Part shown: in pieces, positions 18,201 through 24,842 of the stretch | Position numbering within the stretch: position 1 is the stretch's first letter | Layout of the letters: each line of letters opens with the position of its first letter | IMG/VR virus record: IMGVR_UViG_3300010970_000021 | Span: 1-35,097 of that record | Direction: 5' to 3' (one strand) | DNA: 35,097 nt | From: a virus | Position numbers and translations under genes: made by a program | The notes under the pieces: model-generated | The model's input: only the letters and a program-made list of their open reading frames with translations | Databases searched by the model: none | Told to the model about the DNA's origin: nothing

Positions 18201-18509
18201 GTTGGAAACACAATAAACAATTTTCCAAGCACAGCAACAGGCAATTTCACCATCATCCAATTTGCGCCAAACAATCAAGGCGTTCCAAATGGATTGCCAA
18301 CTGCGGTTTCAACATTTACTGTGGCAAGTCAATCAGTCTATGACTACTCATACACGCCAGCATATTTTGAATTGTATGGAAATGGTTGTTACTATGACCA
18401 AGGTGTAGATTACACAACGGCAACAGGTTCATACACGCTTGTTCCAACACCAACAAACAACACAACAGTTTTGGTTCAGCAAACATTCAATGGATCGGGG
18501 GCGGCATGA
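15207..18509 (+). CDS. central tail / host-recognition protein
   Basis: The largest protein of the phage, 1100 residues. It begins with a hydrophobic stretch (residues 5-35, alanine-rich) and then a conserved hub-like segment (NKLPVIYGSAYVGGTITDLS, with YYCLALCEV after it), as in tail proteins of the lambda J / T5 pb-like type. From about residue 500 on it is rich in threonine, serine, tyrosine and asparagine and probably forms repeated beta or fibronectin-like domains ending in receptor-binding sequence. It contacts the host surface. The ribosome site is weak. Stop and next start overlap (ATGA). Confidence 0.82.
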   Translation: MPGSIIVATFLPSLTGFAATAAAFAVNMVVSAIIAKQFTPSSNQNNTNGDQINPGSRTQIPPAGDNKLPVIYGSAYVGGTITDLSITSDYQNLYYCLALCEVTNTENGGTPDTITFGDTYWGGKKVIFQANGYDVASLLDESTGLYDTSAANKLSFYFYRNGSTNPTNSAFYAYGTQVMGNTNLVYQWDNTKLMSNSAFVIVKIRYSQSANLTGIQQTKFQVTNSRYAPGDCFSDYLFSTRYGAAIPTANIDSTSLTALNVYSAQSFSYTTYSSSGATQARFRFDGVIDTQQPIMTNLQYMATCCDCLLRYNEIMNTWGVVVQSPTYTIAMALDDSNIIGAISITPLDISSSFNIAEVKFPDSTAQDSFNTATFNLAVLNPSLLYPNEPVNKQSISLPLVNNNVRAQLIANRLLEACREDLQIQLSIGYVGLQLEAGDIVSITNTNYGWSAKLFRVAKVTENYGSDGTITATLMLTEYNSTVYDDVNITQFTPSPNTGLASPLTFGTIPTPSVASSYPNDANPYFIVNTQTSTAGIVDYVELWYSAYASPTTSQRIFAGTTAIASDGNPYNPSTLLTVTLSDIAAGNWYFFTRMVNGLGSSVYSSASSVFQWRPTTFTYANQYLIVAYGDDLVGTNISSSPTSKNYYGLYNSTSTTYSAVASNYTWYLAQPTFGTVNKLCYINRTGRKFSFGTAPAVYAASTAAYVPASTFDNSIWSALPDGTNYIDLDIRTGQLTRTGTTSVGSGQIAIANNPDGTMVGALAQFLDFGGASTYTSAVSTLTIDIYGRVVGIIPPDSFYYTSEDFTATASQTVFTPTARQAGYITGQDFVFRNGILLDTTEYTETSTTVTMNTACVAGEYVAIVSFRSVSVQATYEDLGLLYSSGTGTNTLTYTNLPHQIINVGDKLTFANTGSPTQYTVSSINYTTKQIVFSGTFTATAGNSIYRYRAASSTYPSFSRWTATLSAASSYTPTTFQLISGSELLFLNGTVVNDQDYDLVGNTINNFPSTATGNFTIIQFAPNNQGVPNGLPTAVSTFTVASQSVYDYSYTPAYFELYGNGCYYDQGVDYTTATGSYTLVPTPTNNTTVLVQQTFNGSGAA

Positions 18510-19363
18510 CGCAAGCATTTAATCTTTCACAACTCGCAAACAATGTAAACACAAGCGGCTTATTAAATGCCGCCGCTGGTTTATATAACCAAACACCAGT
18601 AGCCAATGGTGGCACAGGTAAATCATCTGTTACATCAGGAACGCTTTTGCTTGGTGCTGGCACTTCGGCAATGACTGAATTGACAGGTGGAACAACAGGT
18701 AATGTGGTTACTTGGAATGGTACTGCTTGGGCATCTGCCGCTGGTGCTGGCGGGGCTTTGCAGACTTTTACAATCGCAACAACGCCCGGCACATGGACAA
18801 AACCCGCAACTCTTAAAGGTGTCAAGGTCACTGTTGTTGGTGGTGGCGGTACTGCGGCAACGTGTTCAACTCCTCAAGCCGCTCATGCTGGTGGCGCTGG
18901 TGCTGGCGGTGCGGCAATTAGGTTATATCCCGCGCCATCGTTGCCCGGACCACAGCCGTACACAGTTGGAGGTGCTGGAGGTACATCATCATTTGGGGTT
19001 GCGCCAGTTACTGTTATTTCTGCTACTGGTGGTGCGGCTGGCGGTCAAGCCGTAACCGGTCAAGTTTCTGGTGGTGGCGGTGGTGGAACAGGTTCGGGAG
19101 GAACATTAAATGTTAATGGTGGTGCTGGTTCTTATAGTATTTTTGCTGGTACTTCGCCTGTTAACGTCGTAATTGCTGGAACAGGTGGAAGTAGTTTACT
19201 TGGTGAAGGTGGCACTGGGGCAATGGCTACTGGACCGGCGGCAAGTGCCGCGCCCGGTACGCCCGGTTCTGTTTATGGTGGTGGCGGTGGTGGCGGTCGA
19301 GGTCCAAACGCAACTGGCGGCACAGGCGCGGCTGGCGTAGTAATCATTGAGGAGTTTTATTGA
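18506..19363 (+). CDS. glycine-rich tail fibre protein
   Basis: A 285-residue fibre. The N-terminal third contains NGGTGKSSVTSGTLLLG, the NGGTG-type motif common in phage fibres, and then a tryptophan block (TPGTWTKPATLKGVKVTVVG). The rest is extremely glycine-rich with several runs of five to six glycines, ending in GAAGVVIIEEFY, the usual end of glycine-rich adhesin-like fibres. Such domains form polyglycine bundles whose loops bind the receptor. The start codon overlaps the stop of the central tail gene, and the stop overlaps the next start. Confidence 0.86.
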   Translation: MTQAFNLSQLANNVNTSGLLNAAAGLYNQTPVANGGTGKSSVTSGTLLLGAGTSAMTELTGGTTGNVVTWNGTAWASAAGAGGALQTFTIATTPGTWTKPATLKGVKVTVVGGGGTAATCSTPQAAHAGGAGAGGAAIRLYPAPSLPGPQPYTVGGAGGTSSFGVAPVTVISATGGAAGGQAVTGQVSGGGGGGTGSGGTLNVNGGAGSYSIFAGTSPVNVVIAGTGGSSLLGEGGTGAMATGPAASAAPGTPGSVYGGGGGGGRGPNATGGTGAAGVVIIEEFY

Positions 19364-19584
19364 TGAAAGCGTTAATTTCAACTATTGAACCAAGATTAAC
19401 TGGTTATCGTGTTGCGGACACAGCTTATGACGACCAAGTTTTTTCAGTAGCAGACGCATTGTTTTGGGTGGATTTCCCAAGTAATTTAAACACAGAATTA
19501 GTGTTTCAAGATTACTATTGGTATGACCCAAGCGATGAGACAATCAAGCCACAAAATCTATCACAAGACATTACAGAGGTTTAA
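19363..19584 (+). CDS. small fibre-associated protein
   Basis: A 73-residue protein following the fibre gene, with GAGGAG upstream and a TGATG overlap. The sequence KALISTIEPRLTGYRVADTA, then VADALFWVDFP and YWYDPSDETIKP, belongs to a type I recall downstream of fibre genes in environmental phages, but the function is not known. An in-frame TTG one codon earlier is less likely. It could be a fibre chaperone or a small attachment subunit. Confidence 0.7.
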   Translation: MKALISTIEPRLTGYRVADTAYDDQVFSVADALFWVDFPSNLNTELVFQDYYWYDPSDETIKPQNLSQDITEV

Positions 19585-19586
19585 TC

Positions 19587-20699
19587 ATGTGCGACCAACT
19601 TAGCCAATTCGTTGTTGAAAAATATGTGCATCTAAAAGATTTTTTAGCAAAAGAATCATGCGCTGAGTTAACCACAGAATTAAAGCGTCTTGTTGCTGAA
19701 AAGCAAACCACGCAAGATAGCCAATGTCCTAAATCTGAAGCCGTACATGGTGCAATGGCATTTGATAAATTGCTGGTGGATTTGTTGCCACACTTTGAAA
19801 AAGCATCTGGCAAACGACTTTACCCAACTTATTCCTATGCGCGGCTATATGCGCCAAATGATGAATTAGTTATTCACACTGACCGCGAATCGTGCGAAAT
19901 AAGCGCAACCATTACGCTTGGCTTTGAGGGCGATGTGTGGGCGATTTATATGGGCGATGAGGGCAAAGCTAACGCAAGCCGCATAGACATGGCTGTTGGC
20001 GATACTGTGCTGTATAAAGGCATGGACAAGCACCATTGGCGTGAGGTTTACACAGAGGGCAAATGGCAAGCGCAAGTGTTCCTGCATTATGTAGATGCTG
20101 ATGGCAAACACGCTGATTGGAAGTTTGATAAACGCCCTGCGCTTAACTTGCCTGTTGAAGATATGCGTTATCGTGTATTCACTGACATATTGACACCAGA
20201 GGCGTGTGATTCGTTAATTAGGCTTTACACCAAGGATGAAATACCAAAAGAAGAACCATTTATTGGAATTGGCAATTCAGCAATTAATTTAACTATTCGC
20301 AATGTTAAGCGTGTTATTTTGCCAACATATAAAGACATTGGCGGCAGATTGGCGGCAGTAGGATTGTCTGCCAATCATTTTCATTGGAAGTTTGACATTA
20401 CTCACGCCAATCAAGCTGAGTTTCTTGCCTATCCTGCTGGCGGTCGCTATACACCTCATGTAGATACTGTTATTGCACATGGGGAAGATTGCCGAAAATT
20501 GACTGTATTAGCGTTTCTCAACGATAATTTCAAGGGTGGGCGGTTCTACATTCAAGATGGTCATGAAAGGTTTTACCCTCCGCAAAGCAAAGGCACTGTG
20601 CTTGTTTTCCCATCATTCATGCTACATGGCGTGGAAGATGTAGAGGAGGGCAACCGTTACAGTGTGGTGTGTTGGATGGTTGGCAAATTCTTTAGGTAA
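19587..20699 (+). CDS. tandem-domain 2OG-Fe(II) oxygenase
   Basis: A 370-residue protein made of two 2-oxoglutarate/iron oxygenase units. The C-terminal unit (about residues 195-370) is complete: HVD (His291, Asp293), the distal histidine in FMLHGVED (His347), and the 2OG-binding RYS (Arg357, Ser359), in a prolyl-4-hydroxylase-like setting with GGRF. The N-terminal unit (about residues 10-172) has HTD (His97, Asp99) and HHW (His149/150) but no clear arginine for 2OG, so it may be divergent. It lies right after the fibre genes, where it might hydroxylate fibre proteins or act on host targets. The substrate is unknown. Confidence 0.88.
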   Translation: MCDQLSQFVVEKYVHLKDFLAKESCAELTTELKRLVAEKQTTQDSQCPKSEAVHGAMAFDKLLVDLLPHFEKASGKRLYPTYSYARLYAPNDELVIHTDRESCEISATITLGFEGDVWAIYMGDEGKANASRIDMAVGDTVLYKGMDKHHWREVYTEGKWQAQVFLHYVDADGKHADWKFDKRPALNLPVEDMRYRVFTDILTPEACDSLIRLYTKDEIPKEEPFIGIGNSAINLTIRNVKRVILPTYKDIGGRLAAVGLSANHFHWKFDITHANQAEFLAYPAGGRYTPHVDTVIAHGEDCRKLTVLAFLNDNFKGGRFYIQDGHERFYPPQSKGTVLVFPSFMLHGVEDVEEGNRYSVVCWMVGKFFR

Positions 20700-20702
20700 G
20701 TC

Positions 20703-20915
20703 ATGAACGATTTGAAAATGATTTCAGAAGTTGAATCCAATTTAATTTCACATGAAAAAGTTTGTGCCGAAAGATACACGGCAATTCAAGCGTCATTTGC
20801 TGATGGCGACAAGCGAATGACCAAGATTGAGTATTTGCTTTATGCGGTGATTGCGGCTGTGCTGTTTGGTCCGGGCGTAGCGGCTGAGTTTGTCAAAAAA
20901 ATATTGGGGCTGTAA
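20703..20915 (+). CDS. small membrane protein with C-terminal transmembrane segment
   Basis: A 70-residue protein with a polar, charged N-terminus and one C-terminal transmembrane segment (about residues 45-63, IEYLLYAVIAAVLFGPGVAA). Its shape resembles hemolysin XhlA-like or small holin-associated proteins. It is the first gene after the oxygenase, preceded by AGGTAAGTC, and leads into the lysis region. It could be a membrane anchor or holin partner; no motif settles this. Confidence 0.68.
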   Translation: MNDLKMISEVESNLISHEKVCAERYTAIQASFADGDKRMTKIEYLLYAVIAAVLFGPGVAAEFVKKILGL

Positions 20916-21623
20916 ATTGACCCGATCAGCCTCCTTTTTGCCGCAAACGCCTGTGTTGCCGCAATCAAAGAGGGCTGTGAACTTTATAAACAGGCAAAGA
21001 CTTCTATTATGGAAGTCAAAGCAATTGCTGATGAAGTGGTTGGCACATATACAGAAGTTACTGGGTTTTGGAGTAACTTTAGTAACTTTTTTAAATCCAA
21101 GAAGCCAACGCCCAAGCCTGTGGCGCAAAAGAAGAAAAAACAACAATACATTACAGTCGATGAAACCAAAGTCATGGCTGACGTTGTTAAGCACCTTACG
21201 GAATTCTTCCGTTTGCAAGAACAACTTGCCGCGCACATAAGAGCAGAAGAAGAAAAAAGTAAAAGCGTTTACGACCCAAACGCCAATCTGATGGAAGCCG
21301 CACTTAACAGGGTGATGGCACAAGACCAAATGGCGGCATTGGAAGTGACAATTCGGGAAACGATGGTGTATCAATCACCGCCAGAGATGGGTGCGCTATA
21401 CAGCAAAGTTTTTCAAATGCGAGATGTAATCAGAGAGGAACAAGAACAAGCTAGGCTCGCACAAGAGGCAAGAGAAAGACACAAGCGATGGCTACTAAGG
21501 CAAGCACAAAACAAACGACAAGAACAAATGCTGTACTTGATCGGAATGGGAATGTGTCTTATGTACCTGTACCTTTGGTTCGTGATTCTGGTTCAATGGA
21601 GGAAAGCCAAATGGGGTTTCTAA
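20916..21623 (+). CDS. helical membrane protein with apparent ATT start
   Basis: The reading frame is open and protein-like from directly after the previous stop (20913-20915), giving a 235-residue product. It would begin DPISLLFAANACVAAIKEG after an ATT codon, preceded by TTGGGGCTGTAA. Proteins of this type in other phages, as I recall, start MDP-I-. The first ATG is 93 bases further in (21009) and lacks a good ribosome site. The product has a lysine-rich middle, a long charged coiled coil (about residues 95-205) and a C-terminal transmembrane segment (LYLIGMGMCLMYLYLWFVIL). The function is unknown; lysis-associated by position. Confidence 0.75.
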   Translation: MDPISLLFAANACVAAIKEGCELYKQAKTSIMEVKAIADEVVGTYTEVTGFWSNFSNFFKSKKPTPKPVAQKKKKQQYITVDETKVMADVVKHLTEFFRLQEQLAAHIRAEEEKSKSVYDPNANLMEAALNRVMAQDQMAALEVTIRETMVYQSPPEMGALYSKVFQMRDVIREEQEQARLAQEARERHKRWLLRQAQNKRQEQMLYLIGMGMCLMYLYLWFVILVQWRKAKWGF

Positions 21624-21781
21624 TTGGATTGCTTGCAATGTCCGCTGTGTTTTGTTTAATTTTGCCCTTGATGGCATTTCTTTATATTGATATTCTTGAA
21701 ACCAAACATGAGGCACAAGCGCAAATGCAAAAAGTGGAAAAATTGCGTCAAGAATTGGAACGAAAAAAGGATGAGCAATGA
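21611..21781 (+). CDS. small membrane protein with coiled-coil tail
   Basis: A 56-residue protein with a transmembrane segment (residues 2-26) and a charged coiled-coil tail (QKVEKLRQELERKK). The ATG at 21611 is chosen because GGAGGAAAGCCAA precedes it. The same frame is open upstream to an ATG at 21488, which would give 97 residues, but that start has a weak ribosome site and overlaps the previous gene by 136 bases. Even the short form overlaps by 13 bases. It ends in an ATGA overlap with the lipoprotein gene. Confidence 0.68.
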   Translation: MGFLIGLLAMSAVFCLILPLMAFLYIDILETKHEAQAQMQKVEKLRQELERKKDEQ

Positions 21782-21957
21782 AATATTTTTTGCTTTTGAT
21801 GTTGGTGGCTTGCTCTGATTCGTACAGGTATCCTTGCCAAAATCCTGCAAATTGGGGAAAGGCAGAATGTGAACCGCCAGCGTGTGAAGCAAGCGGCACT
21901 TGTACCAAAGATTTGATTCAAAAGGATGTATATGACAAATTCAAGAAGAAGCCCTGA
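21778..21957 (+). CDS. small cysteine-rich lipoprotein
   Basis: A 59-residue protein with a signal sequence and lipobox (KYFLLLMLVACSDS, Cys12), so it is likely lipidated and exported. After the lipid cysteine it has four more cysteines in a short span (YPCQNPANWGKAECEPPACE, then GTCTKD). I recall this pattern next to lysis genes in environmental phages, but its role is not established: it could block superinfection or help lysis. It overlaps the upstream gene by ATGA and the holin candidate by 26 bases. Confidence 0.78.
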   Translation: MKYFLLLMLVACSDSYRYPCQNPANWGKAECEPPACEASGTCTKDLIQKDVYDKFKKKP

Positions 21958-22333
21958 CGATTGGCACGCCCTTGGGCAGTTTTGCACGCAAATTGCCTTT
22001 GCTATTTGTTTGGTTGGCGCAGTGTTTGGTGTGCTTTATTCTTTGGTGTTTGTCACTCAGCCTGTGACCAGTCAAGCACCCAATGATGTGGTGTTGTTTG
22101 AAATCCTAAAGCACGTTCTGACAAGCATGATTTCGGTGGTTGGCACATTGATGGCAGTTGGACATGGAAGCAATGCCACAGCAATGCCGCCCAAACCGCC
22201 TATAACGCCCGAAACATGGGTGGCAAAACCGCCTGCGCCTAGTTGGGTGGGCAGACAACCTCAACCGCCTACAAAGCCTCTTGCCAAGCCGTTAGACGAT
22301 GACGAACCAACATTCAAAGGCGCAAAAGAATGA
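21932..22333 (+). CDS. holin candidate (two transmembrane segments)
   Basis: A 133-residue protein with two hydrophobic segments (about residues 18-40 and 60-80) and a long proline-rich, charged C-terminus. It is followed immediately by Rz/Rz1 and the endolysin, so it is the best holin candidate. The ATG at 21932 has AAAGGATGTAT upstream; an ATG at 21926 adds two residues. It would make holes in the inner membrane for release of the endolysin. A member of the two-helix holin class or another membrane protein is possible. Confidence 0.65.
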   Translation: MTNSRRSPDDWHALGQFCTQIAFAICLVGAVFGVLYSLVFVTQPVTSQAPNDVVLFEILKHVLTSMISVVGTLMAVGHGSNATAMPPKPPITPETWVAKPPAPSWVGRQPQPPTKPLAKPLDDDEPTFKGAKE

Positions 22334-22800
22334 TTAACCCTTGGGCAATTTTGATTGTGATTTTGTCTGTGCTTGGCGGGTTTGGTAGCGGGTATTTCAA
22401 AGGCTCAAAAGATGAACGTCTTAAACAGCAAGCGGAAATTGCACAGCTTAACAATGAAGCAAGAATTAAAGAACAAGCATTGGTTAGCGCGGTTAACACA
22501 CAAGCAAATACATTGAGGAAACAACAAGATGAAGCCAAGACACTTATTCAGAAGCGCAATGCTGATATTTCCGCTGGTACTTTGCGGTTGCGCATTCCTA
22601 CAAAAACCGGCTGCCCCGTATCAACCGCCTCAGATGCCAGCCCTGCCAGCGGATCTGACACCAGAACAGCCGAGATTCAGCCAGAAACTGCTAGAGCTAT
22701 TCTCGCCATCGGAGACGAAGCCGACACCACAGTGAGAAAGCTGAATGCTTGCCTTGCAATCTATAACCAAACACGCGAAATGCTTAACGAAAGGAAATAA
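22330..22800 (+). CDS. i-spanin (Rz-like)
   Basis: A 156-residue protein with an N-terminal transmembrane anchor (residues 5-24, AILIVILSVLGGFGSGYF) followed by a long coiled coil rich in glutamine, glutamate and lysine. This is the Rz layout. A complete lipoprotein gene lies inside it in the +1 frame (22529-22735). The pair would span the periplasm and fuse inner and outer membranes at the last step of lysis. The start overlaps the holin stop (ATGA). Confidence 0.88.
   Translation: MINPWAILIVILSVLGGFGSGYFKGSKDERLKQQAEIAQLNNEARIKEQALVSAVNTQANTLRKQQDEAKTLIQKRNADISAGTLRLRIPTKTGCPVSTASDASPASGSDTRTAEIQPETARAILAIGDEADTTVRKLNACLAIYNQTREMLNERK
22529..22735 (+). CDS. o-spanin (Rz1-like), nested inside the Rz gene
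   Basis: A 68-residue lipoprotein in the +1 frame fully inside the i-spanin gene. It has a basic N-terminus, a hydrophobic core and a lipobox ending in LCGC (Cys21), then a proline-rich periplasmic part (PAAPYQPPQMPALPADLTP), as in Rz1. GAGGAAACAACAAG precedes the ATG. Nested Rz1 genes are well known in lambdoid phages. It shows that the host has an outer membrane. Confidence 0.87.
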   Translation: MKPRHLFRSAMLIFPLVLCGCAFLQKPAAPYQPPQMPALPADLTPEQPRFSQKLLELFSPSETKPTPQ

Positions 22801-22802
22801 TC

Positions 22803-23405
22803 TTGAACGCAGAACAATTGGCGCAAGCCGTCAACATGACACCCGCTAAAGCCGAAGAATGGATTGACGCAATTAACCAGACGTTTGAATATTTTGATAT
22901 TTCAACACCCGAACAACAGGCATCGTTTCTAGGTCAGTGCGGACATGAGAGTGCTGGCTTTACTGCGTTAACAGAAAATCTTCGATATTCTGCTGAATCA
23001 CTTTGCAAAGTCTGGCCTAAACGCTTTCCAACACTAGAGATGGCTCAACCTTACCACCGCAATCCAGAGGCTATTGCAAATCATGTTTATGCCAACCGCA
23101 TGGGTAATGGCGATGAACAGTCTGGCGATGGGTGGGCGTATCGCGGCAGAGGGCTTATCCAATTGACAGGTCGTGACAATTACCGCGCTTGCGGTGAAGC
23201 CTTGGGCGTGGATTTAGAGTCAGACCCTGACTTAGTATCAACTCCGCAATTTGCCGCCTTGTCTGCTGGCTGGTTCTGGTCTACGCATGGTTTGAACCGA
23301 ATTGCAGAAGATATTGTCGCTGTCACCAAGAAAATCAATGGCGGCACACATGGGCTGGATGACAGGGTTGCGCGTACTGAACGCGCATTAAACGCCTTGG
23401 CTTAA
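22803..23405 (+). CDS. endolysin, GH19 (chitinase-like) family
   Basis: A 200-residue lysozyme-like enzyme that cleaves the peptidoglycan glycan. GH19 features are clear: FLGQCGHESAGF with the catalytic glutamate (Glu49), WPKRFP, ANRMGNGDEQSGDGWAYRGR and GRGLIQLTGRDNY, then VTKKINGGTHGLDDR at the end. It starts at TTG (22803) after AAAGGAAATAATC; the next in-frame ATG (22836) would trim 11 residues. There is no signal peptide, so it depends on the holin. Its stop codon overlaps the stop of the converging minus-strand operon. Confidence 0.93.
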   Translation: MNAEQLAQAVNMTPAKAEEWIDAINQTFEYFDISTPEQQASFLGQCGHESAGFTALTENLRYSAESLCKVWPKRFPTLEMAQPYHRNPEAIANHVYANRMGNGDEQSGDGWAYRGRGLIQLTGRDNYRACGEALGVDLESDPDLVSTPQFAALSAGWFWSTHGLNRIAEDIVAVTKKINGGTHGLDDRVARTERALNALA

Positions 23406-23506
23406 TCTTGCAAATCAGCAATCAAATTGGCAATCCACATACAAACGCCAATCGTGATTGCACCGCCAAGAAAAAGCACAAACACAAGCACCAGAAAATC
23501 TATCAT
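23402..23506 (-). CDS. 34-residue membrane protein
   Basis: A tiny gene at the end of the minus-strand operon. The ATG at 23506 follows AAGGAAAACAAA and overlaps the previous stop (ATGA). The product is a single transmembrane segment (residues 3-29) with a short acidic tail. Its stop codon interlocks with the endolysin stop on the other strand, so the two convergent operons meet with no spacer. The function is unknown. Confidence 0.72.
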   Translation of the reverse strand: MIDFLVLVFVLFLGGAITIGVCMWIANLIADLQD

Positions 23507-23673
23507 TTTGTTTTCCTTGATAAAGCCTTGGAATAAATAAACACTTGATTTTTTTCGTGAATGCCGCGCTTGTCTTGTTTGCGCTTGGCGTATTCTTCAC
23601 CTTGCTTAAAGCGTTTTAGCTTTTCGTCTCGCGTCCAAATGCTTGCGCCTTTGTAATCAAATGCTGTGGTCAT
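23503..23673 (-). CDS. 56-residue basic protein, unknown
   Basis: A lysine- and arginine-rich soluble protein (MTTAFDYKGASIWTRDEKLK and onward). It is linked at both ends by ATGA overlaps. The charge suggests nucleic-acid or ribosome binding, but no motif is seen. It is one of a run of translationally coupled small early genes. Confidence 0.7.
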   Translation of the reverse strand: MTTAFDYKGASIWTRDEKLKRFKQGEEYAKRKQDKRGIHEKNQVFIYSKALSRKTK

Positions 23674-23837
23674 TTCTTCATACCCCTGATGTAAATGGCA
23701 AAAGAACTCAATGTGTCATTGCCAAAAACTTTCATCTTTTCAATTTCTTTGGCAACTTCTTCAATCACGCCATTTCGCAATTCGTCATAAAACTGTTGTT
23801 GAGTCTTGGGTTCGGTCGGTTTATTAAATTCACTCAT
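23670..23837 (-). CDS. 55-residue acidic-helical protein, unknown
   Basis: The ATG at 23837 is chosen because it overlaps the stop of the upstream membrane-protein gene (ATGA) with GGGG six bases before it. The product (SEFNKPTEPKTQQQFYDELR and onward) is charged and probably helical, with GVIEEVAKEIEKMKVFG in the middle. No family recognised. Confidence 0.68.
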   Translation of the reverse strand: MSEFNKPTEPKTQQQFYDELRNGVIEEVAKEIEKMKVFGNDTLSSFAIYIRGMKK

Positions 23838-23941
23838 AGCAAGCCCCATCCAAAAAGAAAAAAGAAACTGTAAATTTTGCAAATAACGCCAATCAACGTC
23901 ACCCAAAACAAGCTAGTCAATATTGTTAATGCGTGTTTCAT
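23834..23941 (-). CDS. 35-residue membrane protein
   Basis: A very small, strongly hydrophobic protein (residues 4-35, ending FFFLFGWGLL), with ATGA overlaps on both sides. It has no recognisable motif. It is one of several single-helix proteins in this operon that may act on host membrane functions or on superinfecting phages. Confidence 0.65.
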   Translation of the reverse strand: MKHALTILTSLFWVTLIGVICKIYSFFFLFGWGLL

Positions 23942-24267
23942 CGTGTTACACCATCTTTCAAAGCCCGATGCGCGGTGCGGTATTCAAACAAATCAGCAAG
24001 GCTTGGGTTAAGTATGGCAAACAATCGCGCAAGGTATGGGCTTATGTTGTTGTTGATTTTCCAGCCATCTCCACGTTCTGACAGCGCAGAATGGTGTCGC
24101 AATACATGGATGATGGTTCTTGCTGAATAGTGTTTAAAGCCAGCCCTAACCACTTTAAATGCTTCTTGTTCAAACGCCATCCAAATGTGTGCGTTCTCAG
24201 GTATCCAGCGCAAGAATTCATCGCTGAATTGTTCTTTGTGTTCGTGTGCAATATTTTCAATGTTCAT
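23938..24267 (-). CDS. 109-residue protein, possibly winged-helix-like
   Basis: The ATG at 24267 has GGAG eight bases upstream; longer in-frame starts lack a site. The product has a compact core (FEQEAFKVVRAGFKHYSART, HVLRHHSALSERG, WKINNNISPYLARLF) that looks like a conserved small domain with alternating helices. I recall similar sequences in phage early regions without a known role. A DNA-binding or host-takeover function is a guess. Confidence 0.75.
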   Translation of the reverse strand: MNIENIAHEHKEQFSDEFLRWIPENAHIWMAFEQEAFKVVRAGFKHYSARTIIHVLRHHSALSERGDGWKINNNISPYLARLFAILNPSLADLFEYRTAHRALKDGVTR

Positions 24268-24272
24268 TTCAA

Positions 24273-24635
24273 TTACTCCAAAACTTTGTAACCGCGACCA
24301 TTCAAGCAAATCTTAACAATTGCCTGTCTACGTTGATAGGCTGACCATGCGCCAGACCCACTGCCTACGATTGCCCCGCTTGCCAATCCAGAACCAGCGG
24401 CTGACTTAACGGACACGCCTGTTTTGCTTGCAATCCACGCACTGAGCAATGCAGATGCCGCACCTTGGATGGCGGCTGATTTAGCCATTTCTGTGGGGTA
24501 GTCGACTTCTTCGGAAATGCGTTCACATTCCATTTGGTCAAGGTAGATGTTGCCGGGCGTGGTGCTGGACTTTGGGTCAATGATTATTTTGCTGGCGCAC
24601 CCTGTCAACAAAACTACAAACAATATTTTTAACAT
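24273..24635 (-). CDS. lipoprotein with glycine-zipper-like region
   Basis: A 120-residue protein with a signal sequence and lipobox LTGC (Cys13), then residues to about 60 with acidic character and a small-residue-rich hydrophobic region (AAGSGLASGAIVGSGSG) like a glycine zipper. The ATG at 24635 follows AAAAAGGATTGAAA. It would sit in a membrane facing the periplasm. Similar proteins are found in host-range or exclusion contexts, but no role is shown here. Confidence 0.78.
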   Translation of the reverse strand: MLKILFVVLLTGCASKIIIDPKSSTTPGNIYLDQMECERISEEVDYPTEMAKSAAIQGAASALLSAWIASKTGVSVKSAAGSGLASGAIVGSGSGAWSAYQRRQAIVKICLNGRGYKVLE

Positions 24636-24684
24636 TTTCAATCCTTTTTAATTTGGCGGCTTACAGGTTGCCCATGCGCCTTGT

Positions 24685-24831
24685 TTAGAAACAGTTGGTG
24701 TTACATGAATTGCCATAACAGCAAGTCGTGCAAGTAATCATGCGACCTTGGTACATGATTGTTTCTGTATGGCAAGAAGCCCAAACGCTTACGCTACCAA
24801 ACACAATATAAGCGGCAATCAATTTTTTCAT
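24685..24831 (-). CDS. 48-residue secreted cysteine-rich protein
   Basis: The ATG at 24831 follows AAAGGATATGAC. The product has a clear signal peptide (KKLIAAYIVFGSVSVWAS, cleavage likely near residue 19) and a mature part of about 29 residues with six cysteines (TCTTCCYGNSCNTNCF at the end). Such disulfide-stabilised mini-proteins act in the periplasm. The function is unknown. Confidence 0.78.
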   Translation of the reverse strand: MKKLIAAYIVFGSVSVWASCHTETIMYQGRMITCTTCCYGNSCNTNCF

Positions 24832-24842
24832 GTCATATCCTT

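Noticed and set aside
18687-19055. 122-residue plus-strand open frame inside the fibre gene
   Set aside because: Glycine codons read in another frame give leucine/valine runs; the glycine-rich frame is the real one.
20793-21374. 193-residue open frame on the minus strand
   Set aside because: It is opposite two plus-strand genes with better coding features and shows no domain.
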